From assembly GCA_031551255.1 (NCBI GenBank), contig JAVBNW010000137.1, forward strand, positions 1-23,177: 23,177 nt of DNA, read 5' to 3'. The stretch's first letter is position 1. The number at the start of each line of letters is the position of its first letter. The stretch comes from JAVBNW01 sp031551255 (GTDB taxonomy: Bacteria > Bacillota > Clostridia > Christensenellales > UBA1750). Of this stretch, positions 6,285-13,651 are shown one piece after another. The notes under the pieces are model-generated. The model saw nothing but the letters and a program-made list of their open reading frames with translations, was not told the origin of the DNA and ran no database searches. The translations under genes were made by a program, and so were the position numbers.

Positions 6285-6401
6285 GCTTGGAAAAGCAATG
6301 CGGCGCGAACCCGGAGATGGATCGCCAATGGCCCCGGCGATGAACTTTTCACAGCGCTGTCGAGCGGCGATGCACGATAGCGAACAGAAACGGAGGAAGA
6401 T

Positions 6402-7463
6402 ATGATCGATCTTACCCAATACGGCTTTCCTGTTGAATTGCTCAATGATAAAGATGTCATGCCTGCCAGGGTTACCGCGGTACACCGGGGCGCATGTGAA
6501 ATGGTGTGCCCACAAGGCATTGTACGCGCGCAGCTGCGCGGCACGGCGCTGCGCGAAAGCGAGGAGAGGGGCATGTATCCGGCCACCGGCGACTATGCGT
6601 ATATTCAATACAATCCCTCCGGCGATAGTCAAATTATAAAGCTGCTCGACCGCAAGAGCAAATTCGCGCGCAACAACTTCATGGGGCACTTGGCGCAATA
6701 TGCCAAAAGCATCATGGAGCAAGTGGTCGCCGCAAATTTCGAGTATGTCCTCATCACCGCGTCGCTCAATTACGACTTTAACACCCGGCGTATCGAGCGC
6801 TATTTGGCGCTTGCGCGGCAAAGCGGCGGTGCGCCTATCATCGTGCTTACCAAGGCGGACCTCGTCGATGGTTGGGAGGCGCAGCAAAACAAAATATATG
6901 AAATCGCGCCGGATGTTCCCACCTACGTGGTCAGCGCAAAAACCGGGCTTGGCATGAAAGAGCTCGGCGTGCTCTTGGCCCCGGGGAAGACTTTCGTTCT
7001 GCTCGGATCATCGGGCGTGGGAAAATCTAGCCTCGTCAACGCTTTGGAGGGTGAGGAAATCATGGCGGTCAAGGAGATCCGCGAGGACGATTCCAGGGGC
7101 CGTCACACCACCACGCACAGGCAGCTTTTACTGCTCAAAAGCGGCGCGATTATGATCGACACGCCCGGCATGCGCGAAATGGGTATGTGGGACGCGGGCG
7201 ACGGGCTTGCCGAAACCTTTGCCGATGTCCACGCTCTGATACATTCCTGCCGCTTTTCCAACTGCACACATGGTAGCGAGCCGGGCTGTGCCGTTCAGCG
7301 CGCGCTGAGCGATGGCGGATTGCCTAAGGAGCGCTGGCGAAGCTACATGCAGCTTACCGGCGAGCAAAGTTTTGTCGCACGCAAGGCAGCGCGCATCGGC
7401 GCGCCCCGCAAAGCCAAGCGCGCGCTGGCCGGGCAGCAGCCGCGCGAAGCGGACGATGTATAG
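6402..7463 (+). CDS. rsgA: Ribosome small subunit-dependent GTPase RsgA
   Basis: A 353-residue circularly permuted GTPase (RsgA/YjeQ/EngC) that binds the 30S subunit and assists its late maturation. An N-terminal OB-fold (about 20-85) precedes the permuted G domain, in order G4 TKAD (150-153), G5 SAK (178-180), G1 GSSGVGKS (202-209) and G3 DTPG (253-256). The zinc finger has the full C-x4-C-x-H-x5-C set (C283, C288, H290, C296). The basic C-terminal tail (RKAARIGAPRKAKRA) is slightly long but usual in function. ATG 6402 has GGAGGAA 4-5 nt upstream. The gene appears monocistronic; expression may depend on read-through of the terminator at 6256-6284 or on an unseen nearer promoter. Confidence 0.96.
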   Translation: MIDLTQYGFPVELLNDKDVMPARVTAVHRGACEMVCPQGIVRAQLRGTALRESEERGMYPATGDYAYIQYNPSGDSQIIKLLDRKSKFARNNFMGHLAQYAKSIMEQVVAANFEYVLITASLNYDFNTRRIERYLALARQSGGAPIIVLTKADLVDGWEAQQNKIYEIAPDVPTYVVSAKTGLGMKELGVLLAPGKTFVLLGSSGVGKSSLVNALEGEEIMAVKEIREDDSRGRHTTTHRQLLLLKSGAIMIDTPGMREMGMWDAGDGLAETFADVHALIHSCRFSNCTHGSEPGCAVQRALSDGGLPKERWRSYMQLTGEQSFVARKAARIGAPRKAKRALAGQQPREADDV

Positions 7464-7516
7464 CGCTGCGGCGCCTTTCTCCCACGCGATCCTGCGCACT
7501 TTTATTTCGAACGTAC

Positions 7517-7580
7517 CGCACCCTTCCGCAAGGTGCTTTGCGGAAGGGTGCGCAGACGTCCGCCCGGCCTCGCAATGACG
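7517..7580. repeat. Hairpin with adjoining CGTCATTGCGAGG motif, probable interspersed repeat
   Basis: A perfect 15-bp stem (7517-7531 with 7538-7552, 6-nt loop) has no T tract on either side and so is not a terminator. Sixteen bases further, the minus strand reads CGTCATTGCGAGG (7568-7580), a motif I recall as recurring in dispersed intergenic repeats of many bacteria. The pair looks like one copy of a short palindromic repeat element. Confidence 0.4.
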
Positions 7581-7609
7581 GAAAGGAAAGCGCAATGTGT
7601 CGCGGTATA

Positions 7610-7639
7610 TTGACAGTCCTCTGCCTGCGCATGTATACT
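7610..7639 (+). promoter_or_regulatory. Promoter of the mntP leader
   Basis: TTGACA (7610-7615), 18 bp and TATACT (7634-7639). The start would lie near 7646, giving about 165 nt of untranslated leader before mntP. Confidence 0.7.
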
Positions 7640-7645
7640 GTGCAT

Positions 7646-7809
7646 TGTCGCCCGAGCGGTCGAACATCGATGCGTTGCGGCAAGCTACCCCTTAGCTCGG
7701 CCTGTGTTTCGCATCAAGACTCATGCACGGATTGTGCCGCGCATGCAGTCTTTTTCTTTGCATGCCGGCGCATATAATGGATAGGTGCAATTACCGGGAG
7801 GATGCGTTT
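7646..7809 (+). promoter_or_regulatory. Untranslated leader of mntP with intrinsic terminator, candidate riboswitch
   Basis: The leader contains a long-range helix CCGAGC (7652-7657) with GCTCGG (7695-7700), a possible alternative helix GATGCG (7669-7674) with CGCATC (7710-7715), and then a terminator hairpin (7716-7759) about 50 nt before the start codon. mntP genes are often controlled by the Mn-sensing yybP-ykoY riboswitch. I do not see that class's conserved GGGGAGTAG segment, so this is either a divergent member or a different regulatory RNA. A TATAAT at 7773-7778 has no good -35 partner. Confidence 0.45.
7716..7759 (+). terminator. Intrinsic terminator inside the mntP leader
   Basis: The left arm 7716-7730 (AAGACT, CATGC, CGG blocks) pairs with 7737-7752 with one bulge and one mismatch, loop ATTGTG, followed by TTTTTCTTT. 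Confidence 0.75.
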
Positions 7810-8385
7810 ATGGGTTTATTCGAACTTTTTTTAATCGCGGTCGGCCTCTCCATGGACGCGTTTGCAGTATCGGTGTGCAAAGGCCTTGCCATGGGCAAGC
7901 CTTCCTGGAAAAAGGCCCTGATCATCGGATTGTACTTTGGCATTTTTCAAGCGGCCATGCCTCTTTTAGGCTATGCGCTGGGCTCCCGCTTCGCCGATAT
8001 GATCGTTTCGTTCGATCATTGGATCGCGTTCGCCCTGCTGGCGATTATCGGCGGCAAAATGATCATAGAAAGCTTTTCAAAGCATGAAGAAAATGCAAGC
8101 GCCGATATGGCCTTGACAGGTTGGAAGCAGATGCTGCCCCTCGCCGTGGCCACCAGCATTGACGCGCTGGCTGTTGGCATTTCCTTTGCCTTTCTAAAAG
8201 TTGACATCGTGCCAGCCGTCCTATTTATCGGCCTTGTAACGCTTGTTATTTCCATAGGCGGCGTGAAGATCGGCGGAATCTTCGGCGATAAATTTCAGGC
8301 CCGCGCAGAACTTGCCGGCGGCGTCATCCTGGTGCTGATCGGCATAAAAATCGTGCTGGAACACCTGAACGTCATCTCGTTCTAA
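7810..8385 (+). CDS. mntP: MntP-type manganese efflux pump
   Basis: A 191-residue inner-membrane protein with six hydrophobic segments, matching the MntP/YebN family (about 185-190 residues), which exports Mn(II). Each half carries the family signature with an intramembrane Asp: GLSMDAFAVSVCKGL near residue 12 and ATSIDALAVGISFAF near residue 117. The two GG-rich helices (IIGGKMIIES, GGVILVLIGIKI) are also typical. GGGAGG (7796-7801) abuts an out-of-use ATG at 7802 and is 8 nt before the ATG at 7810, the start chosen. The open frame extends upstream to 7723 but runs through the terminator. The leader RNA suggests control by attenuation. Confidence 0.93.
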   Translation: MGLFELFLIAVGLSMDAFAVSVCKGLAMGKPSWKKALIIGLYFGIFQAAMPLLGYALGSRFADMIVSFDHWIAFALLAIIGGKMIIESFSKHEENASADMALTGWKQMLPLAVATSIDALAVGISFAFLKVDIVPAVLFIGLVTLVISIGGVKIGGIFGDKFQARAELAGGVILVLIGIKIVLEHLNVISF

Positions 8386-8438
8386 AGCCTGCCATGTGCA
8401 CGCTGAAGATAGAAAAGCAACCCGCAGCTTATGCTCTA

Positions 8439-8447
8439 TGGTATAAT
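8439..8447 (+). promoter_or_regulatory. Extended -10 promoter of the second MATE gene
   Basis: TG-G-TATAAT (8439-8447), a perfect extended -10 element with no clear -35. Transcription would begin near 8454, about 14 nt before the start codon, which argues against a GTG start at 8456. Confidence 0.6.
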
Positions 8448-8467
8448 GGCCTCCGGTGAAAGGGGCA

Positions 8468-9889
8468 ATGGACGCCATGAACGGACAAGCCGAAGGACGT
8501 GACAAGTATAGCCTTACACAGGGCGGCATCCTCAACAGGTTGCTGCTCGTTTCCCTCCCCATCATTGGGACGCAGATCATCCAGATGACGTACAACCTCA
8601 CCGATATGTTCTGGCTCGGCCGCCTAAGCAGCGAAGCGGTGGCCGCCTCGGGTTCGGTGGGGATGTACCTATGGTTGTCGATGGCCTTGCTGATCATCGG
8701 CAGCAAGGGCGCTGAAATCGGCGTGGCGCAAAACCTTGGGCGCGGCGACCGCGATACCGCACGCGCCATCGGCCAATCGGCCTTTACGTTAGCCCTTGGG
8801 CTGGGCGTGCTCGCCGGGGCGGCGCTTATGCTTGCCCGCGCGCCGTTGATCGGTTTTTTTGGCATTATAGATTCCGCCGTCTCCAACGCCGCGCAAGATT
8901 ATTTGCTGATCGTGAGCATCGGCCTTCCCTTCAGCTTCGTTTCCGCCGCCGTCACCGGCGTCTTCAACGGCAGCGGCAACTCGCGCACGCCGTTTTACAT
9001 CAACAGCATTGCGCTCGTAACCAACGTCGCGCTCGACCCGGTGCTGATCTTCGCCTGCGGGATGGGGATTGCCGGAGCGGCCGTCGCCACCGTTATCGCA
9101 CAGGCCGTAGGCTGTGTGTTGCTGATTCTCGCGCTGCAGTTTCATAAACACAGGCCGTTTGAAAAATTCCGCGTCTTCGCCGTGCCAAGTGCCGAACATA
9201 TGCGCCAAATCTTCCGCTGGACGCTGCCTATGGCTGCGGAAAGCTTTCTTTTCACCTTCATGTCCATGTTCATTTCGCGCTTTATCGCCGCATGGGGCAC
9301 CGATGCCATGGCCGCGCACCGTGTCGGTTCGCAGGTGGAAAGCCTCTCCTGGTTGGTGGCTGGCGGCTTCTCCTCGGCTCTCACCGCATTTATAGGGCAG
9401 AACTACGGCGCGCGCAAATGGGGGCGCATCCACGAAGGCTTTCGCATCGCTTCCATTGTGATGGTCGTCTACGGGGCGATCATAACGGCCGTTCTATTCT
9501 TTGGCGCGCAGGCGGTTTATACGGTTTTTGTGCCGGACAATCCCAACGTCGTTAAAATTGGCGTCGAGGGTCTGAAAATCCTTGCCGCCTGCCAGCTCGT
9601 GGCCTGTTTAGAGGGCGCTGCCGCCGGCGCGTTCCGCGGCATGGGCAAAACCCTTCCTCCTTCTATCGCGAGCGTATCCAGCAACGGCCTGCGCGTGATA
9701 GCCGCCTACTTCCTGGCGCGCACGCCGCTCGGGCTAAACGGCATCTGGTGGGCCATCAGCATCGGCGCGGCGGTGCGCAGTCTGTGGATCTACTTCTGGT
9801 ATCGCTTATCTTCCCGCCGCCTTCCCAGCAAGGATGAGGCGGCCTCCGATCCCGAACCGGACACCGTCGCACTGCCGGACCCGACTTAG
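8468..9889 (+). CDS. MATE family efflux transporter (second copy)
   Basis: About 473 residues, 12 membrane segments, MATE family. The halves begin GGILNRLLLVSLPIIGTQIIQ and MRQIFRWTLPMAAESFLF. The family motif DMFWLGRLSSEAVAA follows helix 1 and MAAHRVGSQVESLSW lies in the second half. The sequence differs clearly from the MATE at 875-2320, so this is another subfamily and not a recent duplicate. AAAGGGG (8459-8465) lies 2 nt before ATG 8468 and 11 nt before ATG 8477; either may be used. The C-terminus is a short polar tail rich in Asp, Glu and Pro. It ends the rightward block and is followed by a strong two-way terminator. Substrate unknown. Confidence 0.92.
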   Translation: MDAMNGQAEGRDKYSLTQGGILNRLLLVSLPIIGTQIIQMTYNLTDMFWLGRLSSEAVAASGSVGMYLWLSMALLIIGSKGAEIGVAQNLGRGDRDTARAIGQSAFTLALGLGVLAGAALMLARAPLIGFFGIIDSAVSNAAQDYLLIVSIGLPFSFVSAAVTGVFNGSGNSRTPFYINSIALVTNVALDPVLIFACGMGIAGAAVATVIAQAVGCVLLILALQFHKHRPFEKFRVFAVPSAEHMRQIFRWTLPMAAESFLFTFMSMFISRFIAAWGTDAMAAHRVGSQVESLSWLVAGGFSSALTAFIGQNYGARKWGRIHEGFRIASIVMVVYGAIITAVLFFGAQAVYTVFVPDNPNVVKIGVEGLKILAACQLVACLEGAAAGAFRGMGKTLPPSIASVSSNGLRVIAAYFLARTPLGLNGIWWAISIGAAVRSLWIYFWYRLSSRRLPSKDEAASDPEPDTVALPDPT

Positions 9890-9910
9890 TTTTCATTGAA
9901 AACTCTGTAT

Positions 9911-9950
9911 AACAATGCGCCCGGCGGAATTTTCCGCCGGGCGCATTGTT
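9911..9950. terminator. Bidirectional intrinsic terminator
   Basis: A perfect inverted repeat of 19 bp per arm (9911-9929 / 9932-9950) with a GC-rich core GCGCCCGGCGG and A/T-containing ends. It separates the convergent MATE (+) and GH5 (-) genes. Confidence 0.85.
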
Positions 9951-9958
9951 GTTAGCAA

Positions 9959-10954
9959 TTAATACTTTTGAAGCAGCTCGAGCATCTTTTTGTCGAGCTT
10001 ATGGCCCTTATACTCCACATAATCGACGTCGGCGCGATCCGAATCCAGGATGCCGAACCCGCCCTTGAGGTTCCAAAGGGCGTAGCCGATGTTGTAGCCC
10101 TTCAGGACGTCCATAACGTCTTCCATCCAGCGCAGCGCCACTCCGTGCGGCGTCATGCTGAAGCAGCCGCCCTCGCCGCAGTGCACGCCCATGCCGAAGT
10201 TCTCGGCCATGGCCGCCCACGCGCCGTAGTGCCGCTCCAACCTCTCGCGATCCCACAGGCCGTCGCCGGCATACCCGCCCGGCCACGTCGCCTCGGGGAA
10301 ATTGCGCTTGTGATCGACCCATAGCGCACGGTAGTGCGTAATGCCCGCGGGGATGTACGCCCGGCAGGACTGCGCGACGTTGTCCTTGGCCAAATCGCCA
10401 AGATCCGGCATCGGGATGGTGCCGTAGCTGAGGCCGTCGAGCATGATGAGCCGATCGGGGTCCTGCTCGTGAATCGCCTTTACCGTCGCCCGCATCACCT
10501 TGCCGTGGCGCTCGGGGCTTACGTCCGCCGGCTCGTTGACGAGGTTGAAGCTTACCTTTTTGTTGTCATAGCCCTTATAGCGCTTGGCGAGCGTAGACCA
10601 ATGCAGCTTAAAGGCTTCGAGGGCTTCGGCGTCCTTCCACAGGTCGAAGGGTTCCACCCTGTCCCCCGCCACGGAGAAACCCGGGGCGCGGTGCAGCGCC
10701 GCGTTGACGTGAACGCCGTACTTTTCGCCCCAGCGCACCGCCTGGTCGACGATTTCCAGTTTGTTGTCGTTGATCTCGAACGGGTCGTTGTAGTCGATCC
10801 AGAAGGTGTAGTTCATCGGCAGGCGGACAAAGTCAAACCCCAGGTCGCTGACGATCTGAAAGTCTTCTTCGTCAAAGTGTCCGGGAGAGCTCATCACAAA
10901 CGCGCCGAGCAGGTTGAAGCCGCGCCAGCGAGGCAAAACGCTTTGCTTGTACAT
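9959..10954 (-). CDS. Cytoplasmic GH5 family glycoside hydrolase (copy 1)
   Basis: A 331-residue (beta/alpha)8 enzyme of the cellulase family (GH5). The eight-residue family set is visible: R44 (FVRLPMNY), H88 (ALHRAPG), N140-E141 (LVNEPAD, acid/base), H207-Y208 (THYRALW), E261 (VHCGEGG, nucleophile) and W294 (YALWNLKGG). There is no signal peptide, so it works inside the cell on imported beta-linked oligosaccharides; the exact linkage cannot be told. ATG 10954 has AGGAGG 6 nt upstream. It is the last gene of the permease-permease-binding-protein operon. It is paralogous to the enzyme at 15786-16811, sharing the opening YKQS(V/M)LPRWRGFNL and the ending GHKLD(K/R)KML. Confidence 0.92.
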   Translation of the reverse strand: MYKQSVLPRWRGFNLLGAFVMSSPGHFDEEDFQIVSDLGFDFVRLPMNYTFWIDYNDPFEINDNKLEIVDQAVRWGEKYGVHVNAALHRAPGFSVAGDRVEPFDLWKDAEALEAFKLHWSTLAKRYKGYDNKKVSFNLVNEPADVSPERHGKVMRATVKAIHEQDPDRLIMLDGLSYGTIPMPDLGDLAKDNVAQSCRAYIPAGITHYRALWVDHKRNFPEATWPGGYAGDGLWDRERLERHYGAWAAMAENFGMGVHCGEGGCFSMTPHGVALRWMEDVMDVLKGYNIGYALWNLKGGFGILDSDRADVDYVEYKGHKLDKKMLELLQKY

Positions 10955-10996
10955 CCGTATCCTCCTGAAATATCTTTTGTGTCGGCCGGCAAGGGG

Positions 10997-11023
10997 AAGG
11001 GCCGGGCAAGAAGCCCAGCCCTT
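10997..11023 (-). other. Intercistronic stem-loop after the binding-protein gene
   Basis: Eleven pairs (10997-11007 with 11013-11023, one G-T) around a 5-nt loop, between the solute-binding protein stop and the GH5 ribosome binding site. On the coding strand it lacks a T tract, so it is more likely an mRNA-stabilising or partial-termination structure that keeps the binding protein more abundant than the enzyme. Confidence 0.5.
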
Positions 11024-11037
11024 TTAACTTTTTTGGA

Positions 11038-12702
11038 TTACTTGCCAAACGCCTCGTCGAGCTCTGCGGCAACCGGCTTCCACTTGGGCTCCATTTCCTT
11101 GAGCCAAGCGTCGACCAATTTGTCGACATCTTCGGAAGAGGCCATGATCTCCTTGATCTTGGCGGTAACGTCGGAGCTGAACGCACCGAACTGCGAGTAC
11201 TGCTCGCCATTGAAGGTGTTCAAATCCCAGTTCAGCGGGTTTACATAGTAGTCCGGGCTCGTCTTGATGAAATCGTGCACGCCGCCCGCGATGTTGAAGG
11301 CGTCGAAGCCCATCATGTTGGAGGCCTCGTTCGGCGCGGGAACGCCTGCCGGAGGCGTATACATGTTGGAACCGGTATCCTTGTAAGGAGTGTTCCACAC
11401 GCCGTCAGCGGTCTTATCCCACAGGATCTTGATCTCGGTGTCGGAGATACGCTCGTAGTCCTTACCCTCGATGCCGGCTACGCGGAACGCGCGGCCGTCT
11501 TCGGTCCACAGCCAGCTCCACATATCCATGATGCGCTCGAACTTCTCGTCATCAAGGCTATAGGGGAAGTTGACGACCGTCCAGTAGTCTTCGGTCTGGG
11601 TCAGGGTAAAGGTCTTGCCGTCCGCGGGGCTGAACGCGATCATCGGGCCGACATCGTCGACGCTCTTGATCACGCCGCTGTCGAGCATGGTCTGGTAGAT
11701 GCCGGCAAACCAGCTGGGCGAGTTGTTGCCGAGGAACATAAACGTGCGGCCAGCCTTGAAGTTATCCTGGCCTTCGGAGCCGCCAACTACCATCTGATCC
11801 TTCCAGATGTAGCCGTTGCGGTACATGTCGGTGACAAACTTCAGCTCGTTGCGCCACGCTTCGGTGGTGAAGTAAGGCACGTGGCCTTCGCCGGTCTTGA
11901 TGTAGCCGCTACGATCCTTGCCGTAGCCCAGGATTTCCATGAACACGCCGGCAAACGCCCAGGTTTCGCTGGTAATGCCAAACGTATTGCCCGGGCCGTT
12001 TCCGCCCGGATCCTGTTCCTTCACGGCGTCGATCATCGCGAAGATCTCTTCATAAGTGTACTGGTCGCCCTCTTTGTACATGCCTACAGCCTTCGCCCAA
12101 TCGCGACGGTAGGCGTACAGCGGATAGTACGCGTTTTGCAGCCACTCGGGGTTGGAGCGGGAGACCGGCCAGCCGTACAGCTTGCCGTCCACAGTCAGCA
12201 TCTTGTCGTCGGACTGCAGCGTGTCGCGCAGCGCGTCGATGTTGGGCCACTGCGAAAGATCCGAAATGTCGCGGAAAGCGCCCTGCTGGGCCCAGCCGCG
12301 GAACTCGGACGTGTGGTTGACCTTCATGTCCCACCACAGGATGTCGGGCATGTTGTCGCCCGCTACCATCGCGCGGACCTTCTCAAACCAGTCGCCCCAG
12401 GTGACGGGAATGTATTCCCAGGTTACGTTGAACTTTTCGTTAAACCACTTGTCCCTGTCGGTATTGCCCGTCTTTTCAGCATCCAGAACGGTCATGCTGA
12501 TCGTCAGGTTCTTGTCGTAGCTCTTGGCGGGTTCGGGCTCGTCGACCGCGGGCGTATCGGACGCCTTAGCGGGTTCGCTGGCCTTCGCCGTCGACGCAGC
12601 AGCGCTGGCAGACGGAGATGTGGACGGCTGGCTGCACGCCGTGAATACGAACACGGACACGAGCACCAGCGCCAAGGCCATGATGCGGGTCATTTTGAGC
12701 AT
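11038..12702 (-). CDS. Extracellular sugar-binding lipoprotein of an LplA-like ABC transporter
   Basis: A 554-residue family 1 solute-binding protein, long as in the LplA/YtcQ group of Bacillota. A lipoprotein signal peptide is clear: MLKMTR, hydrophobic residues 8-20, and FTAC with the lipidated Cys at 23. A low-complexity linker rich in Ser, Ala, Pro and Lys (24-60) tethers the domain to the membrane. Aromatic-rich stretches (DILWWDMKV, GWPVSRSNPEWLQNAYYPLYAYRRDWAK) fit a carbohydrate site. AAGGAGG lies 6 nt before ATG 12702. It follows the permease gene by 21 bp. It should capture oligosaccharides for the two permeases upstream; association with GH5 suggests beta-glucan or mannan fragments, which is inference. 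Confidence 0.92.
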   Translation of the reverse strand: MLKMTRIMALALVLVSVFVFTACSQPSTSPSASAAASTAKASEPAKASDTPAVDEPEPAKSYDKNLTISMTVLDAEKTGNTDRDKWFNEKFNVTWEYIPVTWGDWFEKVRAMVAGDNMPDILWWDMKVNHTSEFRGWAQQGAFRDISDLSQWPNIDALRDTLQSDDKMLTVDGKLYGWPVSRSNPEWLQNAYYPLYAYRRDWAKAVGMYKEGDQYTYEEIFAMIDAVKEQDPGGNGPGNTFGITSETWAFAGVFMEILGYGKDRSGYIKTGEGHVPYFTTEAWRNELKFVTDMYRNGYIWKDQMVVGGSEGQDNFKAGRTFMFLGNNSPSWFAGIYQTMLDSGVIKSVDDVGPMIAFSPADGKTFTLTQTEDYWTVVNFPYSLDDEKFERIMDMWSWLWTEDGRAFRVAGIEGKDYERISDTEIKILWDKTADGVWNTPYKDTGSNMYTPPAGVPAPNEASNMMGFDAFNIAGGVHDFIKTSPDYYVNPLNWDLNTFNGEQYSQFGAFSSDVTAKIKEIMASSEDVDKLVDAWLKEMEPKWKPVAAELDEAFGK

Positions 12703-12723
12703 AGTAGTCCTCCTTTTTGTCGT

Positions 12724-13635
12724 TTATCCTTTGACCGCGCCTGCAGTGAGGCCGGTCAAAAAATATCGTTGTAAGAACGGATATACGGCCATCAGCGGGA
12801 AAACCGTGACGACGATGCACGCCATCTTTACGCCTTCGCCGTACGTCGGGGGCCGGACATCGCCGGTAATCGCCTGTGTCGCTATAAAGTTCGCGTCGGA
12901 TATGATTTTGCGGAGCGCCAGCTGCAATGGCCATAGTTCCACTTTATTGACGTAGAGCATGGCGGAATACCACTCGTTCCACCTCTCCACCGCGTAGTAT
13001 AGCGTAAATGTCGCAAGAATGGGCAGCGACAGCGGCAGGATGATCTGGAACAGAATGCGCATTTCGCCCGCGCCGTCTATCTGCGCGGATTCGGTCAATT
13101 CCAGCGGTATGTTGCTCATACTATTGGAAATGATGAGCATGTAGGTGACGGAAATGACCGACGGCAGGAACATGACCCAGAAAGAATCCATCAGTTTCAG
13201 GGCCTTGATCAGCAGGTAGGTCGGCACCAGGCCGCCGCCAAAGTACATGGTGAACACCATCAGGAAGCGAAAGAAGTTGCGGCCGGGCAGGGGCTTGGTC
13301 ATCGCGTAAGCAAATAGAACCGTCAGGATCATGTTGTAAACCGTACCTACGACCATCAACATGGCCGATGTTCTCATCGAGCGCAGAAGCAGCGGAGAAT
13401 CGAACACGAACTGGTAGTTCGTCCACTCTATGCGGGTGGGGATCAACATAAACGGAGAGCGGATGTAGTCGTTCTGCGGCACGATGGACACGAGAATCGT
13501 GTTGTAGAAAGGATAGAGGATGACCAGCATAAAAAACGTAAGGAAGGCGAGAATCACGCCGTCCATCATCTGAAAGTGATAGATGCGGTTCTCCTTGGGA
13601 ATGATGGCCTTTAAATCTTTCTTATCCTTTGCCAT
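12724..13635 (-). CDS. Carbohydrate ABC transporter permease (LplC/YtcP-like)
   Basis: About 303 residues, six membrane segments, binding-protein-dependent transport family (MalG/LplC type). The EAA loop that docks the ATPase reads LTESAQIDGAGEMRILFQI (E-S-A x3 D-G-A). The C-terminus FLQRYFLTGLTAGAVKG is characteristic of this group. The longest frame starts at 13713, inside the previous gene; the ATG at 13635 (MAKDKKD) has GGGAGGGG 5 nt upstream and is 16 bp after the upstream stop, so it is the start used. No ATPase gene is present nearby; such systems commonly borrow a shared MsmX-type ATPase. Confidence 0.93.
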   Translation of the reverse strand: MAKDKKDLKAIIPKENRIYHFQMMDGVILAFLTFFMLVILYPFYNTILVSIVPQNDYIRSPFMLIPTRIEWTNYQFVFDSPLLLRSMRTSAMLMVVGTVYNMILTVLFAYAMTKPLPGRNFFRFLMVFTMYFGGGLVPTYLLIKALKLMDSFWVMFLPSVISVTYMLIISNSMSNIPLELTESAQIDGAGEMRILFQIILPLSLPILATFTLYYAVERWNEWYSAMLYVNKVELWPLQLALRKIISDANFIATQAITGDVRPPTYGEGVKMACIVVTVFPLMAVYPFLQRYFLTGLTAGAVKG

Positions 13636-13651
13636 ATCGTTCCCCTCCCTT

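Noticed and set aside
6099..6887. A 262-codon minus-strand frame overlapping rsgA and its upstream region
   Set aside because: Antisense to the conserved OB and G domains of rsgA, no binding site, no domain.
7646..7757. A canonical yybP-ykoY manganese riboswitch
   Set aside because: The gene context fits, but the conserved GGGGAGTAG-type segment is not visible on the coding strand, so I report only an uncharacterised leader.
11275..12774. A 499-codon open frame on the plus strand opposite the sugar-binding lipoprotein
   Set aside because: It lies wholly antisense to a gene with a clear signal peptide and family features, has no ribosome binding site and no recognisable domain; it is a codon-bias shadow.
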